A stretch of 64,000 nt of DNA from an uncultured Planctomycetales bacterium. GTDB lineage: Bacteria; Planctomycetota; Planctomycetia; Pirellulales; Thermoguttaceae. Below, piece after piece: positions 1 through 9,667 of the stretch; position 1 is the first letter of the stretch, and every line of letters begins with the position of its first letter. Made by a program: the position numbers and the translations under genes. The stretch is from assembly GCA_937889015.1 (NCBI GenBank), contig CALARR010000070.1, positions 18,027 through 82,026 of the forward strand. The letters are read 5' to 3'. The notes beneath the pieces are model-generated. The model did no database searches. It was not told the DNA's origin and worked only from the letters and a program-made list of their open reading frames with translations.

Positions 1-3000
1 CGATTTCCATGACCACCATCCCATCCGGACTGATCCGCGGCGTGACCGCCAGGATCAGGCCCACGTTCTCCAGCACCACGCTGTTTACCGAGCCGTTGAC
101 GTTCACCGCCGTACCTTGGATCCGCGGCACGCGCTGACCGACCTGGATGTAGGCCGGCTGGTTGTCCAAGGTCATGACCTGCGGGCGGCTGAGGACTTCC
201 AGGCAGCGCGAATCCTCCAAGGCCCGAATCAACACGCTGATGTTCTCGCTGCTGGCGGCCAGCACCAGGCCACCGTAGCCCAAGTCCGAATTGGCTCGCG
301 CCAAGTTGAAGCTCGACGTCGCCTGGCCACCCACGGAACTGTAATTGATCGCTCGGTTGGCGGCATTGGGACCGGAACTCCCCAACGCCTGCCCCACGAA
401 GTTCGTGCCCGGCACCAGGGTTGAAGCCAGGACATTGTTGCCGCTTTGCGTGATGTTGCTCAGCACGCTGCGATCGAAGAGCACAGAATCCTGGATGCCC
501 AACTCCACGCCGAACTCGTGGAAGTTGCTCAGGTTGACCTGGCCGATCAACACCTGGATCAGCACCTTTGGTGGCTCCGCGTCGAGTTTCTCGATCAGTT
601 CGCTCACTTCGTCGAAAAACCGCGGCGAGGCACTGAGCACCAGGCTGTTGCTGACGATCTCCGGCACGACCACCACTTCACTCTCGATCACCTCGTAAGG
701 ACTGACCACGCCGGGCAAGGCCTGGGCCACCTGCCGCTTGCTCCGCAAGAACTCGTTGATCGCCGAAGCCACGTCCATGGCCGGCGCGTTCTTCAGCCGG
801 TAGACGGCGTTCTGACGGCGTTTCATCTCCTGCTCGTCCAGCCGTAGCAGCAACGCCTCGATAATCCGCAGGTCGCCTACCGAGCCCACGGCGATGATGC
901 TGTTGGTGCGCACATCGACCGAGAATCGCAGCGGCGCCAACGAGTCGTCCTGCGGATTGACCGAGAGTTGGGGCCCGCCCGCCGTATCCGTCCGGAACAG
1001 CAGGGCGCGCAGCATGTTCACCAGGTTGGACGCATCGCCGTTGACGACCCGGAAGACCTTGATCTGGGCCGCCGAGACGGGTTGGTCGAGTTGCTGGATC
1101 AGGGCCGCGATCAAGTCCATACTCTCGGCGGGGGCCGTCACCAGCAAGGTGTTCAAACGTGGATCGGGCGTGATCCGCACGTCGGCCAGAATACCCGACT
1201 TGATGATGCGTTGCCCCTGCGGATCCAGCGTGATGAGTTCCAGGATCGCCGACTTCTGGCCGGCAGCCGCGACGCTGGCCGCTGGGGATGCGCCACGCGA
1301 CACGTCGATCGAGGCCTGCAGGGTCGTGGCCAGGTCCACGGCCAACGAATGCATCAAGCGGAAAAGGCGAGTCTGGTTGACAGCCGCGCTCTGCCCGCGG
1401 TCCAAGTTCTGGATCAAGGCGGCCACCTCGGTCATCTCGCGCGGCGGCGCCTGGACGATCAACGAGTTGGTGCGCGCATCGGCCGAAACCTGAACCCGGC
1501 CGCTCAGGCCCACTCGGCCGGCAAAATGCTCCTGCACCGTGGTGCGCAGGGTGCCGGCCGGCGCGTGCTGCAAGGGGAAGACCTGGAACTGGGTGTCGGG
1601 AGCCACCGGCTGGTCCAGCTTGCGGACCAACTCGCGCATGGCCGTCAGGGCTTCGCCCCAACCAATCAGCAGGACGGCGTTGGGCTTGGACAGGGGCATC
1701 AGGCTGACCCGCCCTTGCCGCCCCCCAATGACCGCTTCGCTGACCCGCCCCACGATCGCCGTTAAGGCCTCGCTTCCGGCATGTTCCAGTTCCAGGACCT
1801 CGATCGATGGCTGGGCTTCGACGCTGATCCGTTCAAGTTCCTCCACGATCCGCGTCACGTCGTCCACGTCCTGTTCTCGACCGCGGAGGATGATCACGTC
1901 CAGGTCCGGCAGGACTTCCACCTCCACCTCACTCCCTAAGGCGCGCAACTGGCGCTGCACGGCCTCGTCCAACGGCTCCTGCGCGGGGATCGGCTCGGCG
2001 GCCTTGCCCGAAGCCCTCGCCGCGGCCGCGGCTCGAGCCGCAGCCGCACGCCCGACACGTGTGTTGGGATCAGGCGCGGCCTGCTGAAACAGGTAACCCA
2101 CCAGGTCGATCTTGCCATTGGGCAATCGTTCGTCGCTCGATTCATCCGGAGTGGGTTTGGCCGACCCCTCACGGTAGGCTCGTACCGCCTCGCGGACCTT
2201 GGATGGATCGGCCTTTCGCACAGGCAACACGCGCTGGGTCTGGCCAGCCTGGACAGGCTGGTCCACGCTCTGCACCAGACGCTCAAACTGCCGGATCAGG
2301 GCCTCGGGGCCGCGAAACCCGATCTGGTTCTGGGCGCGGTCCAGGAAGATCTCTACCCGTCGCGCTGAATTGTCAGCATAGACGTAGTCGGGCTGTCCCG
2401 TGCCGGCTGACGCTGTGGTCGCCCGCAACCGTTGCCCGAGCCAGCGTCCCAGCAAGGTCTCGACCTGCTCCAACCGCAGATACTTCATCCGGACGGCCTT
2501 CACCCCGATCGTCGTGGCCTCGGGCTTGGGCACCGCGGCGACGGGGGGAGCGACCGACTTGGCTTCCGTCGGTCCCAAGCCACTAGCTGCCAGATGGCTG
2601 GCCACTTCGACCTGCAATGCGGGCGGCGCAAATACATACAACTGCGGGTTGTTGGGATCGGGCGAGATACGGAGATCGGTGCGCCCCGTATACAGGGCGC
2701 GCAGTCGTTCGGCCGCCTCGACCTGGCGTCCTGCCGCGCACGGATGAGCGCGCAAAGTCGGCTCGCTCGTCGCGACTTCGCCCGAAGGGCGATCCACACC
2801 GGCCAGGAACTGCTGAGCCAGGCTCTGAGCCTGCTGCGGTCCGCGCAGCAGGACTTGGTTGTTGGCCGTGTCGAGGCTCAACTGGATGGGAAGACCGAGT
2901 GTGGCGAGGGCCTCGTTCAGCGGTCGTTCGACTTCTGCCACCGACCGGTATTTCAGTCGATAGACCTGAGCGTCCGTGTCCGCCGGCGGCTGCGCGACGA

Positions 3001-3097
3001 GCGCGCCACAGACCAGCGCCACCCAGAGGACGATCCAAGCCTGACCGACGAATTGCGTACAGCGATGGGCTGAGAGCGATGATCGCACGGACGTCAC
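1..3097 (-). CDS. gspD: GspD-like secretin, C-terminus cut off by the window edge
   Basis: Outer-membrane secretin of a type II secretion-like machine, the channel through which folded substrates leave the cell. I read the frame on the minus strand directly; it is open to base 1, so the stop codon lies outside the window. A hydrophobic leader (WIVLWVALVCGALVAQ) is followed by several N-domain repeats, then the start of the secretin barrel domain. Segments such as VEVLPDLDVIILRG, ARTNSLIVQAPP and VRTNSIIAVG are typical N1/N2/N3 motifs, and VLSRPQVMTLDNQPAYIQVG is the conserved secretin-barrel signature. No in-frame ATG lies near the start. GTG 3097 or TTG 3100 is the likely start, so the 5' end is approximate. 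It is the last visible gene of the operon, 226 bases after the GspM-like gene. Confidence 0.9.
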   Translation of the reverse strand, partial: MTSVRSSLSAHRCTQFVGQAWIVLWVALVCGALVAQPPADTDAQVYRLKYRSVAEVERPLNEALATLGLPIQLSLDTANNQVLLRGPQQAQSLAQQFLAGVDRPSGEVATSEPTLRAHPCAAGRQVEAAERLRALYTGRTDLRISPDPNNPQLYVFAPPALQVEVASHLAASGLGPTEAKSVAPPVAAVPKPEATTIGVKAVRMKYLRLEQVETLLGRWLGQRLRATTASAGTGQPDYVYADNSARRVEIFLDRAQNQIGFRGPEALIRQFERLVQSVDQPVQAGQTQRVLPVRKADPSKVREAVRAYREGSAKPTPDESSDERLPNGKIDLVGYLFQQAAPDPNTRVGRAAAARAAAAARASGKAAEPIPAQEPLDEAVQRQLRALGSEVEVEVLPDLDVIILRGREQDVDDVTRIVEELERISVEAQPSIEVLELEHAGSEALTAIVGRVSEAVIGGRQGRVSLMPLSKPNAVLLIGWGEALTAMRELVRKLDQPVAPDTQFQVFPLQHAPAGTLRTTVQEHFAGRVGLSGRVQVSADARTNSLIVQAPPREMTEVAALIQNLDRGQSAAVNQTRLFRLMHSLAVDLATTLQASIDVSRGASPAASVAAAGQKSAILELITLDPQGQRIIKSGILADVRITPDPRLNTLLVTAPAESMDLIAALIQQLDQPVSAAQIKVFRVVNGDASNLVNMLRALLFRTDTAGGPQLSVNPQDDSLAPLRFSVDVRTNSIIAVGSVGDLRIIEALLLRLDEQEMKRRQNAVYRLKNAPAMDVASAINEFLRSKRQVAQALPGVVSPYEVIESEVVVVPEIVSNSLVLSASPRFFDEVSELIEKLDAEPPKVLIQVLIGQVNLSNFHEFGVELGIQDSVLFDRSVLSNITQSGNNVLASTLVPGTNFVGQALGSSGPNAANRAINYSSVGGQATSSFNLARANSDLGYGGLVLAASSENISVLIRALEDSRCLEVLSRPQVMTLDNQPAYIQVGQRVPRIQGTAVNVNGSVNSVVLENVGLILAVTPRISPDGMVVMEI

Positions 3098-3323
3098 CAA
3101 TGGATGAGACAGGGGCCACCCTCTGGAGAGTGGGGGCCCGGCATTAAGGGAAAGGCGGGGGGATGCTATAGACTCCACGCCTCTGCTTCAAGGGCAATTC
3201 TGCCCCCAAGGCCGCCCTTTCAAGAAGAATCGCACCATTTCATGGTCGCGATGCCGATCACTCCCGCCAGGATGAGTGGCCCTGAGGCTTCCACCTCTGC
3301 CGTGCGGACCCGTGTGGCGGACC

Positions 3324-4208
3324 TCAATACTCCGGCGGCAGGGCGGCGGCCTGGGTCAAGCGTTCGCCGATCGTCAGTAGCCAGCGTTCGCCATCCGATT
3401 CCAAGATCACGTCTGCATCGGTGATCTCGGCGATCGATGCCTTGAACTGGCCAATCTCCACGCCTTCTCCTTTGCGGAGCTTGAGAATGGTGTCGTTGGT
3501 GCGCACGCTGAACCAGGCTTCAGGCTGGCCGTCTACGTAGTTCACGGCGGTCAGGAAAGTGAACTCCGAGATGTCCGCGCCGCCGGTGGCTCCGAACAGA
3601 TTCCGCTGGACGATCACCTGATAATCTTCCAGACGGGGCGAGGCCAGGCGATCCGAGCGATGCGATGCAAGGTGATCTTTGCGATCGGCTTGCGGCAGTA
3701 CCAGGGCCTCGATCGACACGGTCAGGTCAAGCTGATCGCTCCCCCCCAGCGGCGTGAATCCCAGAGAGCGAATCTGGTGCATGTGGTCCGTACTGTAGAA
3801 CTCGTAGAGAAAACGCGTCAGTTGGGCCAACGTCCCTCGACCACGCAGCGAAAAGACCAACACATGGAACCTGTCCTTGCGGTTGATCGGCTCGTTGGAG
3901 TCGACATTCGGATTAGAAAACCCCACGTGGCCGACCAGTTCTAGCAGCCAGGCCTGGTACAGCGATCGGGCAACCTCCAGGTTCGAGGGCAGCGAGCGGG
4001 CCTTCCAGGACTCTAATTCCTTGCTTGAGCGACGGAGTTTCTCCATCTGCACCTGTTTGGATTCGATCTCCTTGTTCAGCCGGGCCGTCTGCGCGCGTCG
4101 CATTTCCAACGGAATCTCAAGCATATTGGTCAGCAGCCACTCGCCTCCGAAGTAAAGGCCCATGACCGCGCCGACCGCCATCAGCAGTTTCTTTCGATAC
4201 TGGTTCAC
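3324..4208 (-). CDS. GspM/PilO-like inner-membrane assembly protein
   Basis: 294 residues. An N-terminal membrane segment at about residues 9-31 (LLMAVGAVMGLYFGGEWLLT) is followed by a coiled-coil stretch (LNKEIESKQVQMEKLRRSSKELE) and then a ferredoxin-like alpha/beta region. This is the architecture of PilO and GspM, which pair with PilN and GspL in the inner-membrane platform of pili and type II systems. The ATG overlaps the stop of the upstream GspL-like gene by four bases (4205-4208), so the two are translationally coupled. The C-terminal part (residues about 190-290, VQRNLFGATGG, then short beta segments) resembles a GspC/PilP-type homology region, so this gene may supply some of the missing GspC function. 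That last point is inference. Confidence 0.7.
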   Translation of the reverse strand: MNQYRKKLLMAVGAVMGLYFGGEWLLTNMLEIPLEMRRAQTARLNKEIESKQVQMEKLRRSSKELESWKARSLPSNLEVARSLYQAWLLELVGHVGFSNPNVDSNEPINRKDRFHVLVFSLRGRGTLAQLTRFLYEFYSTDHMHQIRSLGFTPLGGSDQLDLTVSIEALVLPQADRKDHLASHRSDRLASPRLEDYQVIVQRNLFGATGGADISEFTFLTAVNYVDGQPEAWFSVRTNDTILKLRKGEGVEIGQFKASIAEITDADVILESDGERWLLTIGERLTQAAALPPEY

Positions 4209-6139
4209 GAGCGTTCTACCTCCGCGGCCGGTTTCGTCTCGGCTGGCGAACCCTTGGAGCCGATCCCAGAACCTGTCGGCATCTCAGCTTTGTCGGGCTG
4301 CCCGACCTGACCGGAACGGTTTGGAGATCGGTTCTTAGGCGGCTCCTCGGCCGGCGGCTTTGCCTGGGTAGCCGGTTGCGGCTCGGCGGTCGCGCGCGGC
4401 GTTGCGACGCCCGACTTCTTCTCTGCGGCTGCAGCGGGTTGGGGGGCTCCGGCACTCGGTCTGGCCGCAGGTTGTTCCTCGGCCGGCGGTTTCGTCTGGT
4501 CGGTCGACCGTGTCTCGGCAGCAGCGGGCTTGGAATCCGCTGCCAGAGCGGGTTTTTGCGACGGCTTCTGCTCCTCGCGATTGGCGGAGAACCGCGTCAC
4601 GGGCACTGGTCGGCGACTGCCAAAGGGCCTCTTCTCCGACTCGGCTGAGGCAGCGACGGTGTCCGTGGATGGTTCCGGCAAGTGGCTCAAATACTGGCTC
4701 TTGTCGCGCTTGGCGACGGACATCGAGGTCTCGAAGTGCCAGGAGTACATTCGTTGCCGGACGCGCTCCTGGACCCGTTTACTGCCGATCTCGTGGAACT
4801 TGTCCCGCACGTTGTTTTCCATGCGGACCACGACCGAGGGGTCGCGCACGACGCCCTGCAGATCCACGTCGCCGCCGCCCGACTTGGGTGCTGCGGACAA
4901 GGTCATGCGCAGCACAATCATGTCCCGCCCTCTGGGAAAGCGAATGGAGAGATCCCGGAGTTCGTCCAGCCAGGTGACGTCCCCGGCAAGCCATTCGTGT
5001 ACGGCCTCGACGACTTTGTTTTGGTCGCTCCCCTTTTTCAGCAGGGTGTTCAGGTCCTTCAGTTGCTTGGCTAGTCCCTTGATTTGGGCGTCAGCCTCGG
5101 CCAGAGTGTTCCAGACGTAGTAGCTTCCGCCGATGGCCAACGCCACAGCCGCCACGGCCGCCAGGATCAGTCTGCGTTGAGCAGGCGAAGGTCCCGAGGG
5201 CTTGCGCGTGCGACAGAAGTCGATCAGGTGCGAGCCTTGCGACTCGTCCAACACCATGCCCAACAGGGCGGCAAAGGAGGAGGTGTCCTCCGGTACCAAC
5301 TCGGCCGGAACTCCAGCCGCTTGGAAGACATCGAATGTCGAAGCAGGGACCTCCAGTTCGCGGGCAATACGGCCAACCAACTCCTCATGCTGGTCTTGGC
5401 GGCCGAAGACATAGATTGCCTCCACCGTTTCGGCCCCGTGATCCTCGAGGCTCACGGCTAGCGTACGACGGATCTCGGCCAGAAGCCGGCTGAACGACCT
5501 TTCGACGTCATGGTCGGTGGGCAGTCGAATGGTGCGCAGAAAGACCGCCCGGCCTTCCACCATCAGCGTCAAGTCGGCTTCATCGCCCACACGGTCCACC
5601 AACAGGCACACGCGCTCTGCGTCCGGGCGCATGCGGTGGAAAAGAGAGGTGGAGGCATAGGATCGCAACACGATGCGGTTGGGCTTCAACTCGGCCTGAT
5701 CGCAGACGGCATGGATCCGTTCGCGCTGGTCAGCAGGCAGAGCGGCCACGGTCACCTTGCGCGGCTGGCTGGCATCGCCACTAAGGGCGAAGAAATCCAC
5801 CCCGGCCTCTTCCGTCACGACCGTCGACTCGTGCATGGCCTGGTGGAGGACCAATTCAGGCAACTCGCTGTCCTTGGCCGGCGGGAGGGTCAGATCCAGC
5901 AACTCCACCATGGCCCGGTTGACGCCGACCACGGTCACCTGGCGACTCACGCGTTCGCTGGCCAGCATGTTCCGCAGGGCTAGACTGATCTCGGCAGCGG
6001 ACGCCTCATGGTTGGCTTCCGCTTCGGTCGCCAGCGGCGCGGACGCGGCCAGGTGCAGCTTCACGCGAGAGCCGGTGACGCTGGCCAGCAGGCAGCGGAC
6101 CTCCCGATGACCCCAATCGACGGCCAGTACCCGTGGCAT
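4205..6139 (-). CDS. GspL/PilM-like cytoplasmic-platform protein (PilM-PilN type)
   Basis: 644 residues. The N-terminus (VLAVDWGHREVRCLLAS) begins like the actin/PilM ATPase fold, which in GspL binds the GspE ATPase. The cytoplasmic part runs to about residue 335. One membrane helix follows (RRLILAAVAAVALAIGGSYY), then a short coiled coil and a PilN-like periplasmic region. The protein thus combines the PilM and PilN roles, as GspL does. The last ~150 residues are a Pro/Ala/Lys/Glu-rich tail. Part of the tail (about residues 600-628) is encoded by a copy of the dispersed ~80-bp repeat in this window. It lies 88 bases after gspK and overlaps the next gene by ATGA. Confidence 0.8.
   Translation of the reverse strand: MPRVLAVDWGHREVRCLLASVTGSRVKLHLAASAPLATEAEANHEASAAEISLALRNMLASERVSRQVTVVGVNRAMVELLDLTLPPAKDSELPELVLHQAMHESTVVTEEAGVDFFALSGDASQPRKVTVAALPADQRERIHAVCDQAELKPNRIVLRSYASTSLFHRMRPDAERVCLLVDRVGDEADLTLMVEGRAVFLRTIRLPTDHDVERSFSRLLAEIRRTLAVSLEDHGAETVEAIYVFGRQDQHEELVGRIARELEVPASTFDVFQAAGVPAELVPEDTSSFAALLGMVLDESQGSHLIDFCRTRKPSGPSPAQRRLILAAVAAVALAIGGSYYVWNTLAEADAQIKGLAKQLKDLNTLLKKGSDQNKVVEAVHEWLAGDVTWLDELRDLSIRFPRGRDMIVLRMTLSAAPKSGGGDVDLQGVVRDPSVVVRMENNVRDKFHEIGSKRVQERVRQRMYSWHFETSMSVAKRDKSQYLSHLPEPSTDTVAASAESEKRPFGSRRPVPVTRFSANREEQKPSQKPALAADSKPAAAETRSTDQTKPPAEEQPAARPSAGAPQPAAAAEKKSGVATPRATAEPQPATQAKPPAEEPPKNRSPNRSGQVGQPDKAEMPTGSGIGSKGSPAETKPAAEVERS
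4255..4338 (-). repeat. Dispersed ~80-bp repeat, copy inside the GspL-like coding sequence
   Basis: On the plus strand it reads GAGCCGATCCCAGAACCTGT, then a centre with TTTGTCGGGCTGCCCGACCT, ending in GGAGATCGGTTCTTAGG. This is the reverse complement of the intergenic copies at 10963-11049 and 63801-63886, with several substitutions. It encodes part of the hydrophilic tail of the GspL-like protein. Confidence 0.7.
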
Positions 6140-6227
6140 GCAAACCTCTAGTGGCTATCAGCTTTCCGTTCTTGGCAAACAACAACCAGGCGTGAACGGT
6201 TGTCAGGCGTGCTATGGATCTTTCGGG

Positions 6228-7835
6228 CTATCCGTCGACGGCATCGCGGCTGGGAGCTGCCGGCTGGCTGGTACCCTGGGTGGACGCATCCCCGATCATC
6301 TCCCGGGGGTAACCGCGTCCGAAGACCCGCAGATCCTTCCAGTATACTTGCCGCGGAATGGGGCCGGTAGCATCGATCACCACTTCTACGCGTGCCGTGG
6401 CCCCCCCGTCGTCGAAATAGGCCACCAGTTGCCCACGGTAGACATCGCCCCCACCAGTGATGAAGGGCAGCAGGCTCTTCATCCGGGGAAGGTCCACCAA
6501 CCCCTCTGTGAGGAGCCACAGGGGATGTCGCCGCTCCGGATCGTCGTCGCGCCCGCTGGTGTCTCGGCCCGCGAGAATCCGGGCGATGAGACTGTCGTAC
6601 ATCCCCGGAACACATTGCAGGACGAACCGTGATGCCAGGTTGATATTCACCCGGCCTGGAATCCAGGGCGATGGGACGGTGGAGGTGTAGTCCAACAGTC
6701 GCAGTAGTTGTTCACGCATGGCCTGGCCTCGACTCTCGAAGGGACTGGAAAGGTAGGCGTAGCCATTGGCCAGGCGCACGCTGGCCCGGACGCGAGCTCC
6801 CGCCAGATCCAAAACCGAGGCCAGGTTGTACCGTCCGGGAAGCGAGAGGTCGGGTCGATAGGTCAGCGTGGGGCCGGTCGGTACAGCTCCCGGATAGGGG
6901 CCAAATTGCCGATAGGCCACGACGAAATCAGCGGTCGCCTTGTCAAAGGCGCCGTTCAGCCGCTTGTACAGTTGGGGTAGATTCGGGTCATTGAGCCAGA
7001 TTCGCGGTTCGCCTTCGGGGGTTCGGTTTCGCTCGGCGCTGTAGACCGTCAGTAGGGTGGACCACTTGGATTCGGCCCCGGCCCGAATCGCCTCCATGCG
7101 GTCGGCGAACGACGTGCTTTCGTCGGCGTCCAGCATGTGGTTGAAGTTCATGTCGGTGCCGAAAAGCAAGGCCCGCGACATGCCGCGCACCAGCAGCAAT
7201 TCCTCGAGCGAGACCGGCACGGAGTTGCGCGGTCCATATGGCACGCCACGGCTGGTGTAGAAGTCGTCCTCCGCTCCGAATTGGCGCGGTCGCGAATCGG
7301 CGTCCATCCAGTCCAGGATCGAGTCAGCCAGCGTCTCGGTCATCCCAGGAAGCTTGAGCAGGCATTGTCGGCCGATCCCCGCCTGCAACTTCTCCCAGGC
7401 CAACACGGATCCCAAGTGCAGCTTGGCTGATTCGTTTTCCAGCCCAAAGCGCAGACCGAGCGCCTCGCCGTTTTCGACACGCGGCGAGACCACGCTGAAC
7501 CGAGCGCGTCGGTTGGGCTCGTCTAAGACCAGCACGCCGCGAAACAGGTTGGCGTTGTCGTGGTAGCCTCCCAGTTCGGCGCGCGTTTCGAGCGGCTGTT
7601 CCAGAAGCACTTTGATCAGCTCTTCTCCCGAAGCCGCCACGCTTAGCAACTGCAATTCGTCGCCGTGCAACCGCACGGCCTTGCTTTCCGTGCCCATCAG
7701 GTAGGCAAAGCTGAATCCTGCCAGGCTGATCATGGTCACGACGACGAACACCAAGAACAGCACGAATCCCGCGCGCGTGCGATGGCGGGAAATGCCAACC
7801 CCTTTCAATCGTGCGAAACGCTTTCGGCAGGACAT
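6228..7835 (-). CDS. gspK: GspK-like minor pseudopilin
   Basis: 535 residues. A short basic leader ends in a type IV prepilin-type hydrophobic helix (RAGFVLFLVFVVVTMISLAG). The usual G/FTLxE cleavage context is degenerate, and the +5 Glu is absent, as is normal for GspK. Two helix-hairpin-helix/SAM-like stretches are visible (LPGMTETLADSILDWMDAD and VNINLASRFVLQCVPGM), matching the GspK alpha-domain. It is longer than typical GspK. In the type II system it caps the pseudopilus with GspI and GspJ. No good Shine-Dalgarno precedes the ATG. It is separated from gspJ by 141 bases that hold a dispersed repeat. Confidence 0.88.
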   Translation of the reverse strand: MSCRKRFARLKGVGISRHRTRAGFVLFLVFVVVTMISLAGFSFAYLMGTESKAVRLHGDELQLLSVAASGEELIKVLLEQPLETRAELGGYHDNANLFRGVLVLDEPNRRARFSVVSPRVENGEALGLRFGLENESAKLHLGSVLAWEKLQAGIGRQCLLKLPGMTETLADSILDWMDADSRPRQFGAEDDFYTSRGVPYGPRNSVPVSLEELLLVRGMSRALLFGTDMNFNHMLDADESTSFADRMEAIRAGAESKWSTLLTVYSAERNRTPEGEPRIWLNDPNLPQLYKRLNGAFDKATADFVVAYRQFGPYPGAVPTGPTLTYRPDLSLPGRYNLASVLDLAGARVRASVRLANGYAYLSSPFESRGQAMREQLLRLLDYTSTVPSPWIPGRVNINLASRFVLQCVPGMYDSLIARILAGRDTSGRDDDPERRHPLWLLTEGLVDLPRMKSLLPFITGGGDVYRGQLVAYFDDGGATARVEVVIDATGPIPRQVYWKDLRVFGRGYPREMIGDASTQGTSQPAAPSRDAVDG

Positions 7836-7876
7836 GGAAATGGCGATCAGCCTTCAGCGATTAGCTCGTGAGTCTC

Positions 7877-7957
7877 AGAACCTATCCCAGAACCATCACC
7901 GCCACCTCGGGCGGCCCTGCAAGACCGAACCGCCGGCAGGTTTTCGAACCGGCTCTT
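7877..7957 (+). repeat. Dispersed ~80-bp repeat between gspJ and gspK
   Basis: It begins AGAACCTATCCCAGAACC, has a core GGGCGGCCCTGCAAGACCG, and ends GGTTTTCGAACCGGCTCTT. It fills most of the gspJ-gspK gap, so it lies inside the transcribed operon. Confidence 0.85.
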
Positions 7958-7976
7958 GGTGGCATTCGACAGCCCT

Positions 7977-9236
7977 CTACAGTCCTCGCATCCATTGATC
8001 GGGCGATCTCTGCTGGATCACGGTGCGTGCACTGCCGGGCAACTGTCCCGGCCGCGGCGGCCGCCGCCCCCGTGGGCCGCGCGGTTCATCCGTGAACGCA
8101 TAGGGCGACTGTTCGTCCTCGTCCACGTCAAACAACTCGTCCATCAGCACGTCCACATTGGCCTGAGGCTGCTCCAATTCGCCGGGTAGAAGGAAGGCGT
8201 CCCGCTGTTTGTCGAACACGTTGCGCAGCGCCGAGGTCGGCAAATCGATGACTAGCCGGCAGCCCAGAGTGCCTGGCCGCGCCGTTTCTTGTTCCGCCCC
8301 CAACGGGCTCCACTCGTCGCCGAGGGCTTCGTCAGTCTCGGCCGCAGGTTCGGCCGGCGGTTTGGGAAGCGTCAGGCCTTCCGTGGGACTGAATTTCATC
8401 ACCACCTCCACGGCTGCCGGGAGCGACTTCCGCTGAAGGCTATTCCAGGTACTGGTCCACGCCAGGCCATCGAAGTAGCGGAACTCCAAGGCCACGACCT
8501 CCGGAACCCAAGTCACCGTGTTGTCGTTGGGATCCGGCGACAGGCTCTCCATTAAGGCAGACTCCTCTGACTGGCTCGTGTCCATCATGTCGAAGGCGGG
8601 CCCTTCCTGCGGTTGTTCCGGCAAAGCCGCTGCGGGCTCTTCGTAACCGCTCGATTCGGACGTGGTCTTGAAATCCAGTTCGTAGCGTGTCAGGCCGGGC
8701 CGCGAGGAGGCGTCGAACTGGGTTTGATCGTTCATGGGCACGAAGTCATAGCGCACCGTGCGGAGTTCGTAGGCCTCGGCCGCCAGCGGCTCGTCCAACG
8801 AACTCTCGGGCATCGCCTGAGCCGCCCCCACAACGCGTGATGGAGCCGGCTGAAGCATGTCAAACTGCATGCTGTGCGCCGAGCCGAACAGGCCAAATCG
8901 CCGCACGGGGCCCAACGTGCCCGGCGGCGCTTCGGCCGTGTCCTGAATGGCGCTGCACAGGTCGTCGGAAAGCTGACGCATCAACCCGCTCATCAATTGC
9001 GTCTGCCCGGCCTTGGTCTGTCCGGCATCGAACAGCCGGGCGTACATATCCAGCAGGGTCCAGAGGGTCATCAGAAGAACTGATGAAACCAGTACGGTGA
9101 GCAGGACTTCCAGCAGCGTGAAGCCGCACCGCGCGCGCGCTGGCGACCGCAGCCGCACGAGAAGGAGGCACCCCAGGTCCTGCTTTCGCTGAATCGCAGG
9201 AGAGTCCGACCGCGGAAAAGGCGTGCGACGACTCAT
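7977..9236 (-). CDS. gspJ: GspJ-like minor pseudopilin
   Basis: 419 residues. The prepilin cleavage motif is RCGFTLLEVLLTVLVSSVLL, with G before F and the +5 Glu. It is preceded by an unusually long basic leader (about 38 residues from the chosen start). I chose the ATG at 9236 because it overlaps the gspI stop as ATGA; an in-frame start further upstream would overlap gspI by 94 bases. The mature part has the beta-rich GspJ region (RYDFVPMNDQ, LEFRYFDGLAWTSTW) but also a long acidic, Pro/Glu-rich middle and C-terminus, making it about twice the usual GspJ length. It ends just before the gspJ-gspK repeat. Confidence 0.87.
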   Translation of the reverse strand: MSRRTPFPRSDSPAIQRKQDLGCLLLVRLRSPARARCGFTLLEVLLTVLVSSVLLMTLWTLLDMYARLFDAGQTKAGQTQLMSGLMRQLSDDLCSAIQDTAEAPPGTLGPVRRFGLFGSAHSMQFDMLQPAPSRVVGAAQAMPESSLDEPLAAEAYELRTVRYDFVPMNDQTQFDASSRPGLTRYELDFKTTSESSGYEEPAAALPEQPQEGPAFDMMDTSQSEESALMESLSPDPNDNTVTWVPEVVALEFRYFDGLAWTSTWNSLQRKSLPAAVEVVMKFSPTEGLTLPKPPAEPAAETDEALGDEWSPLGAEQETARPGTLGCRLVIDLPTSALRNVFDKQRDAFLLPGELEQPQANVDVLMDELFDVDEDEQSPYAFTDEPRGPRGRRPPRPGQLPGSARTVIQQRSPDQWMRGL

Positions 9237-9667
9237 GGCGGCTCTCCTTCCGGCGCCGAAGTCTCTTCTGCCGGCGCTTCCGTGGCCGTTTCCCGGCCGA
9301 AGTCGTAGTTCCGGCTGCGGAGCCATTGCACCAGGGAAAAGACGCGTGGGCGAGCCACTGTCTCGGCCTGGGACACGGTCACGCGCACGGCAACCAGCCC
9401 CGTCTGTGCCACCGGGTCGATGGCGACGGAGTAGACCCAGTCCGGAGCTTCCAGCAATGGCTCGTTCTGGATCTCGAGCAGAGGCGCCGCGCCCGCACGA
9501 AGTTCGTTGAGCTTAGCCTGGCACAGCCACTGGGCAGTCGCCATTTCCTCGGCAGCATCGGCGTTCTCCCGACCGATGCCGGCTAGTTCGCCCAGCACGA
9601 TCACGCAACCCAAGAGGATGGCCGTAGCCAGGAGGACCTCCAGGAGTGAAAAGGCACGACGTGTCAT
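9233..9667 (-). CDS. gspI: GspI-like minor pseudopilin
   Basis: 144 residues. The N-terminus TRRAFSLLEVLLATAILLGC is a prepilin-peptidase site with an Ala in place of Gly at -1, then F, and Glu at +5. That Ala is an allowed but less efficient variant. The length and the beta-strand tail (VYSVAIDPVAQTGLVAVRVTV) match GspI. It overlaps gspH by four bases upstream and gspJ by four bases downstream, so H-I-J form one coupled translation unit. The C-terminal ~30 residues are Glu/Ala/Pro-rich. Confidence 0.87.
   Translation of the reverse strand: MTRRAFSLLEVLLATAILLGCVIVLGELAGIGRENADAAEEMATAQWLCQAKLNELRAGAAPLLEIQNEPLLEAPDWVYSVAIDPVAQTGLVAVRVTVSQAETVARPRVFSLVQWLRSRNYDFGRETATEAPAEETSAPEGEPP

Noticed and set aside
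678..1661. 327-codon minus-strand frame within gspD
   Set aside because: The correct gspD frame is open through the window edge, and its secretin motifs read in a different frame.
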